Assembly (NCBI GenBank): GCA_016191435.1
Contig: JACPOQ010000032.1
Span: 310,001 to 374,000, forward strand
DNA: 64,000 bases
Source: Chloroflexota bacterium
GTDB lineage: Bacteria > Chloroflexota > Dehalococcoidia > Tepidiformales > Tepidiformaceae
Reading direction: 5' to 3'
In this document: piece after piece, positions 33,618 to 42,421 of the stretch
Numbering within the stretch: the stretch's first letter is position 1
Layout of the letters: each line of letters opens with the position of its first letter
Notes under the pieces: generated by a model
Databases searched by the model: none
Told to the model about the DNA's origin: nothing
The model's input: only the letters and a program-made list of their open reading frames with translations
Made by a program: the position numbers and the translations under genes

Positions 33618-33974
33618 ATGGACATCGCGAAATACAACGCCGCGTGGCTGCAGGCCTGGACCGACAAGGACGTCGCGGGCCTGCTGACGTACTACCACCC
33701 GCAGGTCGTGTACAAAGACGCGCAGACGGCGGCGGGGATCACGGGGCATGAGGCGCTCGCGGCATACCTGACCGGGCTGTTTGCGGCGTTGCCGCCAACG
33801 CGCTACGACCCGGACCAGGTCTGGCCGATCGAGGGTGGGTACTGCGGCCGCTGGATCGCCACGATGGAGTTGGGTGAGGGCAAGGCCCGCCACATCCGTG
33901 GGTTCGACCTCGTGCTCATGGACGGCGACCAGATCACGCTGAACGAGGTCTACACGCACGAATTGCCCGGCTGA
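33618..33974 (+). CDS. SnoaL/NTF2-like protein
   Basis: A 118-residue cone-fold protein. The N-terminal YNAAWLQAWTDKDVAGLLTYY, then VVYKDAQTAAGITGHEALAAYL, and the late DLVLMDGDQITLNEVYT follow the SnoaL-like polyketide cyclase/NTF2 pattern. Such proteins are small enzymes or binding domains with varied substrates. GGGAG lies about seven bases before the ATG; a start nine codons earlier is possible. It converges on the epoxide hydrolase gene with a 13-base gap. Confidence 0.82.
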   Translation: MDIAKYNAAWLQAWTDKDVAGLLTYYHPQVVYKDAQTAAGITGHEALAAYLTGLFAALPPTRYDPDQVWPIEGGYCGRWIATMELGEGKARHIRGFDLVLMDGDQITLNEVYTHELPG

Positions 33975-33987
33975 GCGCGAAGCGGGA

Positions 33988-35115
33988 CTACCGGAGCGCG
34001 CGGAAGAAGGCGCGGATGTCGCCGAGCAGCGCTTCGGGCTGCTCGAGGGCGGCGAAGTGCCCGCCCTTCGGGAACTCGGTCCAGCGCTGGACGTTGTAGT
34101 GGCCTTCTACCCAGGTCCGCGGCGCCCGGTAGATTTCCTTCGGGAAGTCGGCGACTGCCACCGGGACATCGACGCGGAGCCCCGCGAAGGTGTTGTCGCG
34201 GCGCGACTCGTAATACATCCGCGACGAGCCGGCGCTGCTGTTCGGGGCCCAGTAGAACATGATGTTCGTGATGAGCTGGTCTTTGGTGTAGACGCTCTCG
34301 ATGTCGCCGCCGCAATCGCTCCAGGTGCGGAACTTCTCGACGATCCACGCCGCGATTCCCGCCGGCGAATCGGATTGCGCGATGGCGAGGGACATCGGCT
34401 TGGTGGCGTGGACGTTGCTGTAGCCGGTTTCATCGGCCTGGAACTTGTTGCGAAGATCCACGGCCCATTGCTCTTCGGGCGGGACGGTGGGCGGAGGCGG
34501 CGCGACCACGAAGTTGAGGTGGCAGCCGATGATGTGCGCGCCGTGGGCGGAGCCAATGCGGGCGGTGATGATGCCGCCCCAATCGCCGCCCTGCGTTGCG
34601 TAGCGTGCGTACCCGAGCTCGCCCGTCATGAGGTGGTCGAAAGCATCGGCCGTGCGGGCCGGTCCCCAGCCGCGGTCGGTGGTGCGGCCGCCGAAGCCGT
34701 AGCCGGGAAGCGCGGGGATCACGACATCGAACGAATCGGCAGCGTCGCCGCCGTGGGCCGCGGGGTCCGTCAACGGGCCGATGAGGTGGTGGAATTCGTA
34801 GATGGACCCGGGCCAGCCGTGCACGAGCAGCAGCGGCACCGGGTCCGGGCCCTTGCCCCGCACGTGCCAGAAGTGGAGGTCCACGCCGTCGACCTCGCAG
34901 CGGAACTGCGGGTACTGGTTCAGGGCGGCTTCGTGCTTGCGCCAGTCGTAGGCAGTGCGCCAGTAGTCGCAGAGTTCGCGCATGTAGCCGACATCGGCGC
35001 CGTAGTCCCAGCCGGTCCCGGGGATGGGGTCCGGCCAGCGGGTGCGCGCGAGGCGTTCGCGGAGGTCGGCGAGGTCGGCGTCGGGGACGGCGATTGAAAA
35101 CGGGCGTGGCGGCAT
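33988..35115 (-). CDS. Epoxide hydrolase (EHN-domain type)
   Basis: A 375-residue alpha/beta hydrolase with the N-terminal EHN domain (PFSIAVPDADLADLRERLA to YPQFRCEVDG) of microsomal-type epoxide hydrolases. The oxyanion region is HGWPGS, the nucleophile Asp is in GGDWGG, and a C-terminal KGGHFAALEQP holds the catalytic His. It would open epoxides to diols through an ester intermediate. No membrane anchor is seen. It is alone on its strand here; the substrate is unknown. Confidence 0.92.
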   Translation of the reverse strand: MPPRPFSIAVPDADLADLRERLARTRWPDPIPGTGWDYGADVGYMRELCDYWRTAYDWRKHEAALNQYPQFRCEVDGVDLHFWHVRGKGPDPVPLLLVHGWPGSIYEFHHLIGPLTDPAAHGGDAADSFDVVIPALPGYGFGGRTTDRGWGPARTADAFDHLMTGELGYARYATQGGDWGGIITARIGSAHGAHIIGCHLNFVVAPPPPTVPPEEQWAVDLRNKFQADETGYSNVHATKPMSLAIAQSDSPAGIAAWIVEKFRTWSDCGGDIESVYTKDQLITNIMFYWAPNSSAGSSRMYYESRRDNTFAGLRVDVPVAVADFPKEIYRAPRTWVEGHYNVQRWTEFPKGGHFAALEQPEALLGDIRAFFRALR

Positions 35116-35306
35116 GAGGCTGCATCATACGCACGGGGCCGCCCGTTCGACATAGCGGAAGCCGCCCATCGAAGGTCTATATGACAGGTTCATCACACGC
35201 GCTAACCTGTGGAGCCGTTTACACGTTCTTATAAACAGCCTCCGTTACCGTGGAGAGAGGTATCTGTTACACTTCTACCGTTCGGTAAACCGAAGCGAGG
35301 GAACGA

Positions 35307-35543
35307 ATGACTTCAGCGAACTCCGTCGATTCGAACGCAGCAGCGGCCATATGCCGCCATCATTGGGTCATCGAAACACCGAATGGCGCCGTGAGCGGCG
35401 GCCGCTGCAAGCGCTGCGGCGTTGCCCGCGAGTTCCGGAACTCGAACGAAGATCTCATGTGGGATAGCGATTCCTTCAGCCTCAACGGGTCGCGCTACCG
35501 CGGCCGGCGGGGCGAGACCGGGTCCTCCCAGGCGCTCTCCTGA
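35307..35543 (+). CDS. Small CxHH/CxxC zinc-binding protein
   Basis: A 78-residue protein with Cys16, His18/His19 and Cys34/Cys37 forming a likely zinc site around HHWVIETPNG and GRCKRCG, then REFRNSNEDLMW, and a hydrophilic tail. The pattern resembles small standalone proteins in Chloroflexota and Actinobacteria, of unknown role. It has a 190-base upstream region with AT-rich steps, a TTACACT that may be a -10 and a small hairpin TACCGTTCGGTA just before the gene, which suggests dedicated control. Confidence 0.72.
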   Translation: MTSANSVDSNAAAAICRHHWVIETPNGAVSGGRCKRCGVAREFRNSNEDLMWDSDSFSLNGSRYRGRRGETGSSQALS

Positions 35544-35626
35544 GGCGCGCGTCCTCGCGCGCTTGTGGCTGCCGGGACCGGCGGCCGGCTCTCGCAGGCG
35601 CCGGCTAGCGTAGATTGGAAGGCGTG

Positions 35627-36565
35627 ATGCCACCAGCGCTCCAGGTCGACCTCGCGCCCACGCACAAGACCGGCCTCCTGCTCCAGAACCCGGTGATGCC
35701 GGCCTCAGGCTGCTTCAGCTGGGGGCTCGAATTCGCGCGCCAGTTCGATATCAACGCGCTCGGCGCGGTGGTCTCGAAGGGCGTGACGATGGAACCGCGG
35801 GCGGGGAACCCGCAGCCGCGAGTGGCCGAGACGCCGGCCGGGATGCTCAACTCCATCGGGCTCCAGAACATCGGCATCGACAAGGTCATCCGGGAGATGG
35901 CGCCGCTCTGGGCGAACTGGGACGTGCCGGTCATTGTCAACATCGCCGGGGACACGGTGGACGAGTTCGGCGAGATGGCGGCGATGCTGGACGGCGTGCC
36001 CGGGGTGGCGGCGCTCGAACTGAACATCAGCTGTCCGAACGTCGATATCGGCGGCATCGAAATCGGCCAGGACATCGAGGCTTCGGCGCGCGCAACTCGC
36101 GCCGCGGTACGCCGGACGGACCTCCCGGTCATCGTGAAACTGACGCCGAACGTCACGGACCCCGTGCGCCTTGCGGTCGCCTGCGAAGGCGCGGGCGCGG
36201 CGGCCATCTGCGCCATCAACACGGTGCTCGGCCTGCGAATCGACCTGGGCCGGCGGCGGCCGGTCTTGCCGCGGGCCCGCGGCGGGCTCAGCGGCCCGGC
36301 GATCAAGCCCATCGCCCTGCGTATCGTCTACGACGTGGCGAACGCCGTGCACATCCCGGTTATCGGCTGCGGCGGCATCTCCACCGGCGAGGACGCGATC
36401 GAGTTCCTGATGGCCGGCGCGAGCGCGGTGCAGGTGGGGACGGCGACGTTCGCCAATCCTCGCGCGCCGCTGGACGTGCTCGACGGCATCAACGCCTGGC
36501 TGGCGGCGAACGGCGTGTCCGACATCCGCGACATCATCGGCGCCGCCCGGCCCGTTCCGGCGTAG
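35627..36565 (+). CDS. pyrD: Dihydroorotate dehydrogenase, class 1B type
   Basis: Oxidises dihydroorotate to orotate in pyrimidine synthesis. The 312-residue FMN barrel has NPVMPASGC, KGVTMEPRAGN, LNSIGLQN and NISCPNV with Cys136 as the expected catalytic base, then NTVLGL, GGLSGPAIKP and GCGGIS. These fit class 1B, which usually works with an iron-sulphur/FAD partner PyrK; no pyrK is in the window. ATG was chosen over TTG and GTG codons just upstream; GGAAGG lies four bases before it. Confidence 0.93.
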   Translation: MPPALQVDLAPTHKTGLLLQNPVMPASGCFSWGLEFARQFDINALGAVVSKGVTMEPRAGNPQPRVAETPAGMLNSIGLQNIGIDKVIREMAPLWANWDVPVIVNIAGDTVDEFGEMAAMLDGVPGVAALELNISCPNVDIGGIEIGQDIEASARATRAAVRRTDLPVIVKLTPNVTDPVRLAVACEGAGAAAICAINTVLGLRIDLGRRRPVLPRARGGLSGPAIKPIALRIVYDVANAVHIPVIGCGGISTGEDAIEFLMAGASAVQVGTATFANPRAPLDVLDGINAWLAANGVSDIRDIIGAARPVPA

Positions 36566-36622
36566 CATTCGGCGCACCCGTGGCGGCGAAGGACACGGTC
36601 GCCACGTCGCGGGCCCTCGTGG

Positions 36623-37957
36623 TTAGCGCACCAGGACCAGGGTGGAATCGGCGACAAGGCCCCCGAACAGCGCTTGAGGGCCGTACTGATCCACCGAAAC
36701 GACGGCACCCCCGATGAGCAGCCGCGCCGAGTCCTGCAATGGAACGCCCAGGATGTCATCGCTGTCCGCGAGCTGCCAACGGACGCTTAGGCGTTCAAGG
36801 TCGAACAGGGCGGCGCCGGCGGGAGCGTTGTCTGGCGGCGTCTGATAGGGAATCAGGATGTTACCGTCGACCGCCTCAAACTGCCCGAGCGGGACGACAT
36901 ATGCCCCGGCCGGGATCGTAGGCAGGTCGCGGGCGGGTTGTCCTTCTTTGAGGACTCGGAGGGTGCCGTCCTCGAACAGGACGCCGATGCTGCCGTCTTG
37001 CCGGGTGAATGCGCCGACGACCGGCGTGGCCGCCGACGGTTGGCGATCGGACCTGCTTTGGGCTGGCGGAGGGCCTCCAAGTGACACCGGGTTCAGCCGC
37101 CCGTCATCGGCTGAAAGCAGGAACAACTGCGAACCGGAGTAGCAGGTCACGTAGACGCCGCGCGGGCCTGCGGTGAACAGGCGTGCGCCGCCGCACTCCC
37201 GAGGCAGCGGGACCTCGGTGATCGCCGGGTCGCCAACGAGATTGACAATGGCAACGCCGAACAGCCCGCAGGCATCACCGTCCCTGGAGTCGCGGCAGGC
37301 GTTGGAAGTATCCCAGCGTTGCGTCAGGTAAGCCAGGTATTGTTCATTCCCCGTGAGCGCCATCAACTGGGAGCTGTAAAGGAGATATCCAGCTCGTCCA
37401 GGAAGCCCCAACTGCCACTTCGGCGATAGTTTGTCAGCGAGGTCATAGGCAATCAGGCGACCAGTGGCGCCGGAAAACTGGTCAAACGGCCCGGCTGGTT
37501 CATCGGCAATGAGCAGCTCGTCCGCGGTCTTACGGATGAGGGCCGTTGGCGTGCCCGCGGTCTCGATGGAAGCCAGTGCGACACCCGCCGCAGTGAACAC
37601 GCGGACTCCGCTGAAGTCGTCCGGGGAATCGACCTTGGCCGTATCGAGCACGACTGCCGCGTCGCTCGGCACTGCCTTGACTCCCGCGGCGAACCACCCC
37701 ACGCCAGAATCGCCAGCTGGCGACGTCACGCCGGCGTCGTTGACGAGCGGGAAACCACCGCGATCTTCGAATTTGAACGTCTGGAATGACTGGCCAACGT
37801 TTTCCTGAATCAGGCGCGAGCTGGTTCCCGCGTCCTCGCGGCCGAATACCCAGGCGAGGACGCCGAGCGTCGTAATCACAATCGCCACCACGCAAACCGC
37901 GATGGCCACGGCTCTCTTGCTCCCGAGACGAGGTGTGACGGCCGATGTGTAGTTCAT
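36623..37957 (-). CDS. Membrane-anchored beta-propeller-like protein
   Basis: A 444-residue protein with a short basic N-terminus, one membrane segment (VAIAVCVVAIVITTLGVLAWVF, described as residues about 17-38) and a large outside region of repeating beta blades (for example RLIAYDLADKLSPKWQL, LFLLSADDGRLNPVSL and LFDLERLSVRWQL), like PQQ/WD-type propellers. No catalytic motif. The ATG with AAAGGAG 11 bases upstream was used; a GTG ten codons earlier overlaps the upstream stop and is an alternative. Third gene of the CopZ-like operon. Function unknown. Confidence 0.65.
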   Translation of the reverse strand: MNYTSAVTPRLGSKRAVAIAVCVVAIVITTLGVLAWVFGREDAGTSSRLIQENVGQSFQTFKFEDRGGFPLVNDAGVTSPAGDSGVGWFAAGVKAVPSDAAVVLDTAKVDSPDDFSGVRVFTAAGVALASIETAGTPTALIRKTADELLIADEPAGPFDQFSGATGRLIAYDLADKLSPKWQLGLPGRAGYLLYSSQLMALTGNEQYLAYLTQRWDTSNACRDSRDGDACGLFGVAIVNLVGDPAITEVPLPRECGGARLFTAGPRGVYVTCYSGSQLFLLSADDGRLNPVSLGGPPPAQSRSDRQPSAATPVVGAFTRQDGSIGVLFEDGTLRVLKEGQPARDLPTIPAGAYVVPLGQFEAVDGNILIPYQTPPDNAPAGAALFDLERLSVRWQLADSDDILGVPLQDSARLLIGGAVVSVDQYGPQALFGGLVADSTLVLVR

Positions 37958-37983
37958 GTGTTCCGAGTCTCCTTTCGCGCGAA

Positions 37984-38199
37984 TCACCGTGCGGCCACGC
38001 CTAAACCAAGAGCTACGATCAGCACGGCGGCCGACGCTGAGGGCAATAGCGAGTGCCGCTGCCGATGATATAGTTGCAGAAGGCGCTCGTGAGCCTGGTC
38101 GCCAAATCTAGCTGACATCACTGGTTCAACCCCCCTAACTGCGCCGAAGGCGGCGCCGCTCACCGCCGCTACCCCGACCCGGAGATGCTCCGTGGTCAT
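37984..38199 (-). CDS. Small membrane protein of the CopZ-like operon
   Basis: A 71-residue protein with a hydrophilic front (ARFGDQAHERLLQLYHRQRH) and a C-terminal membrane segment (about 51-70) ending in Ala-Arg. The ATG overlaps the stop of the CopZ-like gene (ATGA), and its own stop overlaps the possible GTG start of the propeller gene, so all three are translationally linked. No family is recognised. The His/Arg-rich middle could touch metal or nucleic acid, but this is a guess. Confidence 0.5.
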   Translation of the reverse strand: MTTEHLRVGVAAVSGAAFGAVRGVEPVMSARFGDQAHERLLQLYHRQRHSLLPSASAAVLIVALGLGVAAR

Positions 38200-38672
38200 G
38201 TCATCCCGCGATCCTTCCGAAACCTGCGAATCGACCCCAGGCAACACCCGGCGGATGGGTTCGTAATGTCGCAGGCGCAGTCCCCCGCCACGATCCGTCC
38301 GGAAATGAAACGCGTTGCTTCGTCAGCTTCGCTGGAGAGGAAATCGGACCCGCGGAAATCGAAGCAGTAGCACAGCAGGTCGGCGGCATCTCCAGTTTTG
38401 TATGCGGGAGGGTGGCGCAACTCGCCGGCCGTGAGGCGGGTTCCATCGGCGCCGGCGAAGACGAGGTCACACGCCGGCGCCGGGCAAAACCCGAAGTCGC
38501 CCTGAATATGGCGACCCAACGGCCGCAGGACCTGGCGCAGTACGTGGGCCGCAGACACGGGCCTGAGTCTCGTGCCGCAGGCGGGGCACTCACCCCCCGC
38601 CAGACGTCTCGACGCGCAAACCTGGCCTTCAGGGGCAAGCTCGCAACAGTCCTCGTGCACGGACTCGGCCAT
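38196..38672 (-). CDS. CopZ-like iron-sulphur metallochaperone domain protein
   Basis: A 158-residue cysteine-rich protein matching the N-terminal zinc/[2Fe-2S] domain known from Archaeoglobus CopZ and mercury-transport-linked proteins (zf-CopZ). Cysteines are at 9, 10, 19, 29, 32 (CPAC), 63, 68 (CPAPAC), 101, 103 (CYCF), 132, 134 (CAC) and 143, 144 (CC after NPSAG), the family order. The C-terminal copper-chaperone domain of CopZ is absent. GAGGGA precedes the ATG by five bases. It heads a three-gene operon with membrane partners; the metal handled is not known. Confidence 0.82.
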   Translation of the reverse strand: MAESVHEDCCELAPEGQVCASRRLAGGECPACGTRLRPVSAAHVLRQVLRPLGRHIQGDFGFCPAPACDLVFAGADGTRLTAGELRHPPAYKTGDAADLLCYCFDFRGSDFLSSEADEATRFISGRIVAGDCACDITNPSAGCCLGSIRRFRKDRGMT

Positions 38673-38893
38673 CGGCGTCCCTCGATTGCAGGTCTCGGCC
38701 CCAACAACTCCAAGCGTAGCACTTTCGAACTGGCGGCGGGCAACTGGCGACCGATTGAGCCGCCGGGCGCGTCGCCTCGCTCGTGGCATGGTCGCCGGCC
38801 GCGACTCGCGCTGGCCCGGCGTGAAGGCCGGAGACTGTTTCCGTGTGGACGGATCGATGCGCCGCTGGCCGAAATGGGGGGAGGACGCGCGAG

Positions 38894-38917
38894 AGGGGTG
38901 GCCTTGCGGCCACCCCT
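38894..38917 (-). terminator. Hairpin after the aldehyde ferredoxin oxidoreductase gene
   Basis: A ten-pair stem with AGGGGTGGCC on one arm and GGCCACCCCT on the other, closed on the minus strand by a GCAA tetraloop, lies 26 bases after the AOR stop. No strong T run follows, so it may protect the 3' end rather than terminate alone. Confidence 0.5.
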
Positions 38918-38942
38918 CCGGTGATGTGCGGCGCCACGCTTA

Positions 38943-40829
38943 TCAGGCGTGGAGGGCGGTGGCGACTTCGCGGAGGCCGAGGGACTCGAGCTTCGCGGCC
39001 GAGGGCTTGCACGTCTGGAGGTCCCAGTCGCAGGCCTTGAGGAAGTCGGTTTCGAGCAGCTCGGTGTCGAGCTTGACGCCGGCGAGGGGGCCTGCGCTCG
39101 TGCCTTCCGTGGTTTCGCCGGTGACGCGGGTGGGGACGTGGCGCTGGCGCGGATTGCCGCCTTCGCGCACTTCGTAGGCCATGCGCAGGTTGTTGATGCG
39201 CTCGCCGACGGTCAGCATCTCGTCCATGCTCATGTCCCAGCCGGTGACGGCGTTGAACCAATCGGGCATGTTGGCGGTGTTCGCCGCCATCATGATGAAC
39301 TGGCACATGCCGCCCGAGTTGACGACGTGCATGTACTCGCTGGCGCCCTTGTGGTGCTCGCCGCGGTTGGCGTAGTCCTTGAAGTCCTTGGGCGCCGGCG
39401 GGATCTTGCCGAGGCGCTTGTTGCCTTCGTACTGAGTATGACGGCCGGGGGTTGGGTCCAGCTTGTAGGTGGTGTGGTACTCGGGCTGGAGCTTGGGGTC
39501 GTGCATCGGGAGCTCCTGGCCGCCGATGTGCATGGCGTACTTGCCGGCGTCACCGCCGAGCCGCTCGGCCGCCTTCTTCACGCCGTCGGCGAACGTGTCA
39601 CCGATGCCTTCACGGCGGCCCATCATGTTCAGGAGCGAAACGATGGAGTCGTCGCGGCTCCAGTTGAGTTCGATACCGTTCGTGTCTTCCTTCGTGATGA
39701 CGCCGTTCTCGTAGCACTCGATGGCCATGGAGATGGCGACGCCAGCGCTGATGACATCGAAGCCATACTCGTTGCAGAGATGGTTGATGTAGATGAGGGC
39801 GTCGGGGTCGGCCATCAGGTTCATGGTGCCGAAGGCGCCCATGGCTTCGTACTCGGGGCGGTGGGTGTGGTGCGGGTACGGGTACTTCTCGTTGGTGGAT
39901 TCGACCGATTCGGCGCCGCAGGCCATGGGGCAGTGCCAGCAGCCGTAGGACTTCTCCATCTTGGGGTTGATCTGTGAGCCGCCATCGATCTTCGGGGCCT
40001 GCGGGAAATCGACGATGCCGACGCCGCCCCAGTTCTTGACCGGCGAGTCGCCGTTGAGGGCGCTGGCGGCGGTGATGCCGGTCGTGCCGAAGGTGTGGAA
40101 GAAGTCCTTCAGCGGCTTCACGAACTCGTCGAGGTTCGTCCGGAGCATCTTGATGGTCTCCGGGGTCTGGGCGATGATCTTGCGCTCGGTGAGCGCGACG
40201 ACGGCCTTGAGGTTCTTCGAGCCCATGACGGCGCCGACGCCGGAGCGCGCGGCGAGACGGCCGTGGTCGTTGCAGACGCCGCTGATGAGCGACAAGGTCT
40301 CGCCGGCCTGGCCAATGTTCGCGACGCTGGCCTTCTTGCCGTGACGGGCCTTGAGAGCGGTCTCGTTCTCGATGGCGCCCGTGCCCCAGAGGTCCGAGGC
40401 GTCGCGGAGCTCGACCTTGTCGTTTTCGATGACGAGGTAGACGGGCGTGGCGGCCTTGCCGAAGAACATGATGCCGTCCCAGCCCGCGAGCTTGAGAACG
40501 CCACCGAAATCGCCGCCGCAGTTGGCATCGCCCCAGCCGCCGGTAAGCGGGCTCTTGCAGACGACCTGCCAGCGCTGGCCGAAGAGCGGTGTGCCGGTGA
40601 GCAGGCCGGGGAACATCCCGAGCATGTTGTTGGGGCCGAGCGGGTCGGTACCGGCTGGGACGCGGTCCCAAAGCATGCGTGCGCCGATGCCGTAGCCGCC
40701 GAGGTACTGGCGGTAGAGGGACTCGTCGGGGCGCTCGACCGTGATCTCGCCGGTCGTGAGGTTGACGTTGAGCATCTTGCCGTTGAAGCCCTTCTCGGTG
40801 AGGGCAGAGCTGGAAGCCGCTGTGGTCAT
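38943..40829 (-). CDS. Aldehyde ferredoxin oxidoreductase (tungsten type)
   Basis: Oxidises aldehydes to acids with ferredoxin, using a bis-molybdopterin tungsten site and a [4Fe-4S] cluster. The 628-residue chain has the cluster ligands Cys297, Cys300 and Cys304 (GCWHCPMACG) and a late Cys (LKACDWD); the pterin-binding LARSGVGAVMGSKNLKA-like segment, here RLAARSGVGAVMGSKNLKAV, is intact. AGGAG lies seven bases before the ATG, and a TACTAT about 50 bases upstream is a candidate -10. It is alone in its transcript; no moa or tungsten-transport genes adjoin. Confidence 0.95.
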   Translation of the reverse strand: MTTAASSSALTEKGFNGKMLNVNLTTGEITVERPDESLYRQYLGGYGIGARMLWDRVPAGTDPLGPNNMLGMFPGLLTGTPLFGQRWQVVCKSPLTGGWGDANCGGDFGGVLKLAGWDGIMFFGKAATPVYLVIENDKVELRDASDLWGTGAIENETALKARHGKKASVANIGQAGETLSLISGVCNDHGRLAARSGVGAVMGSKNLKAVVALTERKIIAQTPETIKMLRTNLDEFVKPLKDFFHTFGTTGITAASALNGDSPVKNWGGVGIVDFPQAPKIDGGSQINPKMEKSYGCWHCPMACGAESVESTNEKYPYPHHTHRPEYEAMGAFGTMNLMADPDALIYINHLCNEYGFDVISAGVAISMAIECYENGVITKEDTNGIELNWSRDDSIVSLLNMMGRREGIGDTFADGVKKAAERLGGDAGKYAMHIGGQELPMHDPKLQPEYHTTYKLDPTPGRHTQYEGNKRLGKIPPAPKDFKDYANRGEHHKGASEYMHVVNSGGMCQFIMMAANTANMPDWFNAVTGWDMSMDEMLTVGERINNLRMAYEVREGGNPRQRHVPTRVTGETTEGTSAGPLAGVKLDTELLETDFLKACDWDLQTCKPSAAKLESLGLREVATALHA

Positions 40830-40878
40830 GAACACACTCCTGCCGGGGGCATGCAGCCCCGCGGACGTTGCACAGCGG

Positions 40879-40884
40879 ATAGTA
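40879..40884 (-). promoter_or_regulatory. Candidate -10 of the AOR gene
   Basis: TACTAT on the minus strand lies about 50 bases before the AOR ATG in the short gap after the MFS gene, with a leader of about 42 bases containing AGGAG. Confidence 0.3.
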
Positions 40885-40935
40885 CGGAAGTGGCCGGGGG
40901 CTGCAATATGCTGTGCCCGGCATAGCGCTGCTGGC

Positions 40936-42348
40936 TTACCTTCGCGTGCGGACGGCGACGAAGATGCCCGCGAGCGCGGCCACGGCCGTGAGTACGAACG
41001 CGGTTGCGGCGCCGGCCGATTGGTGGCTCGCGGCGGAGCCAGCGGCGACGATCGCGCCGGCGACGCCGGTCCCGAACGCGCCCCCGAGGGACTCGGCGAG
41101 TTTGACCGAAGAGCCGATCTCGCCCTCCTGTCCGGCCGGGGCCTGCGCCAGCACGGAGAGCGAGAAGCAGGGGTAGGCCATGCCCATCCCGAAGGCCCCG
41201 ACGGTCCACGCGACGGCCGAGACGGCGACAGGGACGCTGCTTTCGAGGATCGCGACCTGGCCGGCCACGCCGGCGGCGATGAGCACCATGCCGGACACCA
41301 TCAGGCGCTCGCGCGGGACCTTCGCGACGTTGCGGTCCACCAGCCACGACCCGGAGGACCATCCGAGCGTGGCGAGCGTGAGCACGATCCCGGCGACGTA
41401 GGTGGGTTCGCCGCGGATGGTGGTAAGCGCGAACGGGATGAAAGCGTCGGCGCCGAAGAAGGCGAAGTTCAGCACGCACATGCCCGCGATGGCGGCGGGG
41501 AGCCCTCGCCGGAGGCGCAGCGAGCCGCGCGGCGCGAGCCGGAGAATAGCGAAGATAGTCGTCAGGGCGCCGCCGATCACCAGCGGCACTGCGGCAATCG
41601 GCGACGGCGCCGTGAATCCGCCGAGCATGAGCGCCGCGCCGGCCGCCAGCACGATTGCCATGCGCACGCGTCCGTTCGAAGCCGTGGGTACCGCCGGCGC
41701 GCCGAGCGAACGAAGTGCCGGGAGCGTGAGCCATGCGGAGAAGAGGATGAAGGGCAGGAGCCCCAGGAACACGAGCCGCCAGGAGGAGACCTCGGCGACC
41801 GCGGCGGCGATGCCGGGCCCCGCCAGCCCGGGGACCACCCAGGCCGTGGACATGAGTGCGAACATCCGCGGCCGAGCAGCTTCGTCGTAGCCGCGGCCAA
41901 TGCTCACGTAGGCGACCGCTGGGATCACGCCCGCACCGAGGCCCTGCACGGCCCGCCCGGCAACAAGCACCCACATCGCCGGCGCGAGGCCGGCAATCGC
42001 GAGCCCAACCCCGAACAGCGTGGCGCCGGCGGCGAACGGCGCGGCGGGGCCACGCGAATCGCATTGCGTCCCTGCCCAGACAATGCCAACGAGACTGGCC
42101 AGCAAGAAGGCGCTGAAGGCCCAGCCATAGAGCCGCACGCCGCCGAGGTCACGCTGTGCGGAAGGGAGAACGGTGGCGACGGCGAGCGCTTCGAAGGCCG
42201 CGAGCGTGACGACCAGCAGCAAGCCGATTGTGAGTGCCCGGCGCTCGCCCCACGGGCTTGTGGGCCTGGCGGCCGGCGACGGGGCGGCGGGTTCCATGGC
42301 AACGGGCACGGGAGGCCTCGATCGGGGAGCGGGTGCTCGGATCTTCAT
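40936..42348 (-). CDS. MFS-family transporter
   Basis: A 470-residue multi-pass membrane protein of the major facilitator superfamily, with about 12-14 hydrophobic helices starting near LTIGLLLVVTLAAFEALAVATVLP. The loop 2-3 motif is recognisable as LVGIVWAGTQCDSRGPA, and GRAVQGLGAGVIPAVAYV is typical of drug/H+ antiporters of the DHA type. Start is uncertain: the ATG at 42348 is preceded by a TACGAT 15 bases upstream, and an internal ATG 17 codons on (42297) is the other choice. Substrate unknown. Confidence 0.88.
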   Translation of the reverse strand: MKIRAPAPRSRPPVPVAMEPAAPSPAARPTSPWGERRALTIGLLLVVTLAAFEALAVATVLPSAQRDLGGVRLYGWAFSAFLLASLVGIVWAGTQCDSRGPAAPFAAGATLFGVGLAIAGLAPAMWVLVAGRAVQGLGAGVIPAVAYVSIGRGYDEAARPRMFALMSTAWVVPGLAGPGIAAAVAEVSSWRLVFLGLLPFILFSAWLTLPALRSLGAPAVPTASNGRVRMAIVLAAGAALMLGGFTAPSPIAAVPLVIGGALTTIFAILRLAPRGSLRLRRGLPAAIAGMCVLNFAFFGADAFIPFALTTIRGEPTYVAGIVLTLATLGWSSGSWLVDRNVAKVPRERLMVSGMVLIAAGVAGQVAILESSVPVAVSAVAWTVGAFGMGMAYPCFSLSVLAQAPAGQEGEIGSSVKLAESLGGAFGTGVAGAIVAAGSAASHQSAGAATAFVLTAVAALAGIFVAVRTRR

Positions 42349-42421
42349 CGCCACGGCCGCACTATCGTAAGCGGCATCCAGCGAAGACGAGCCCTGGCAG
42401 TTCCTGCAGGGAGCGCGCGAG

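Noticed and set aside
38673-38942. Possible extra gene between the CopZ-like operon and AOR
   Set aside because: Frames here give Arg/Pro-rich text without similarity; the stretch holds the AOR 3' hairpin and probably the CopZ operon promoter.
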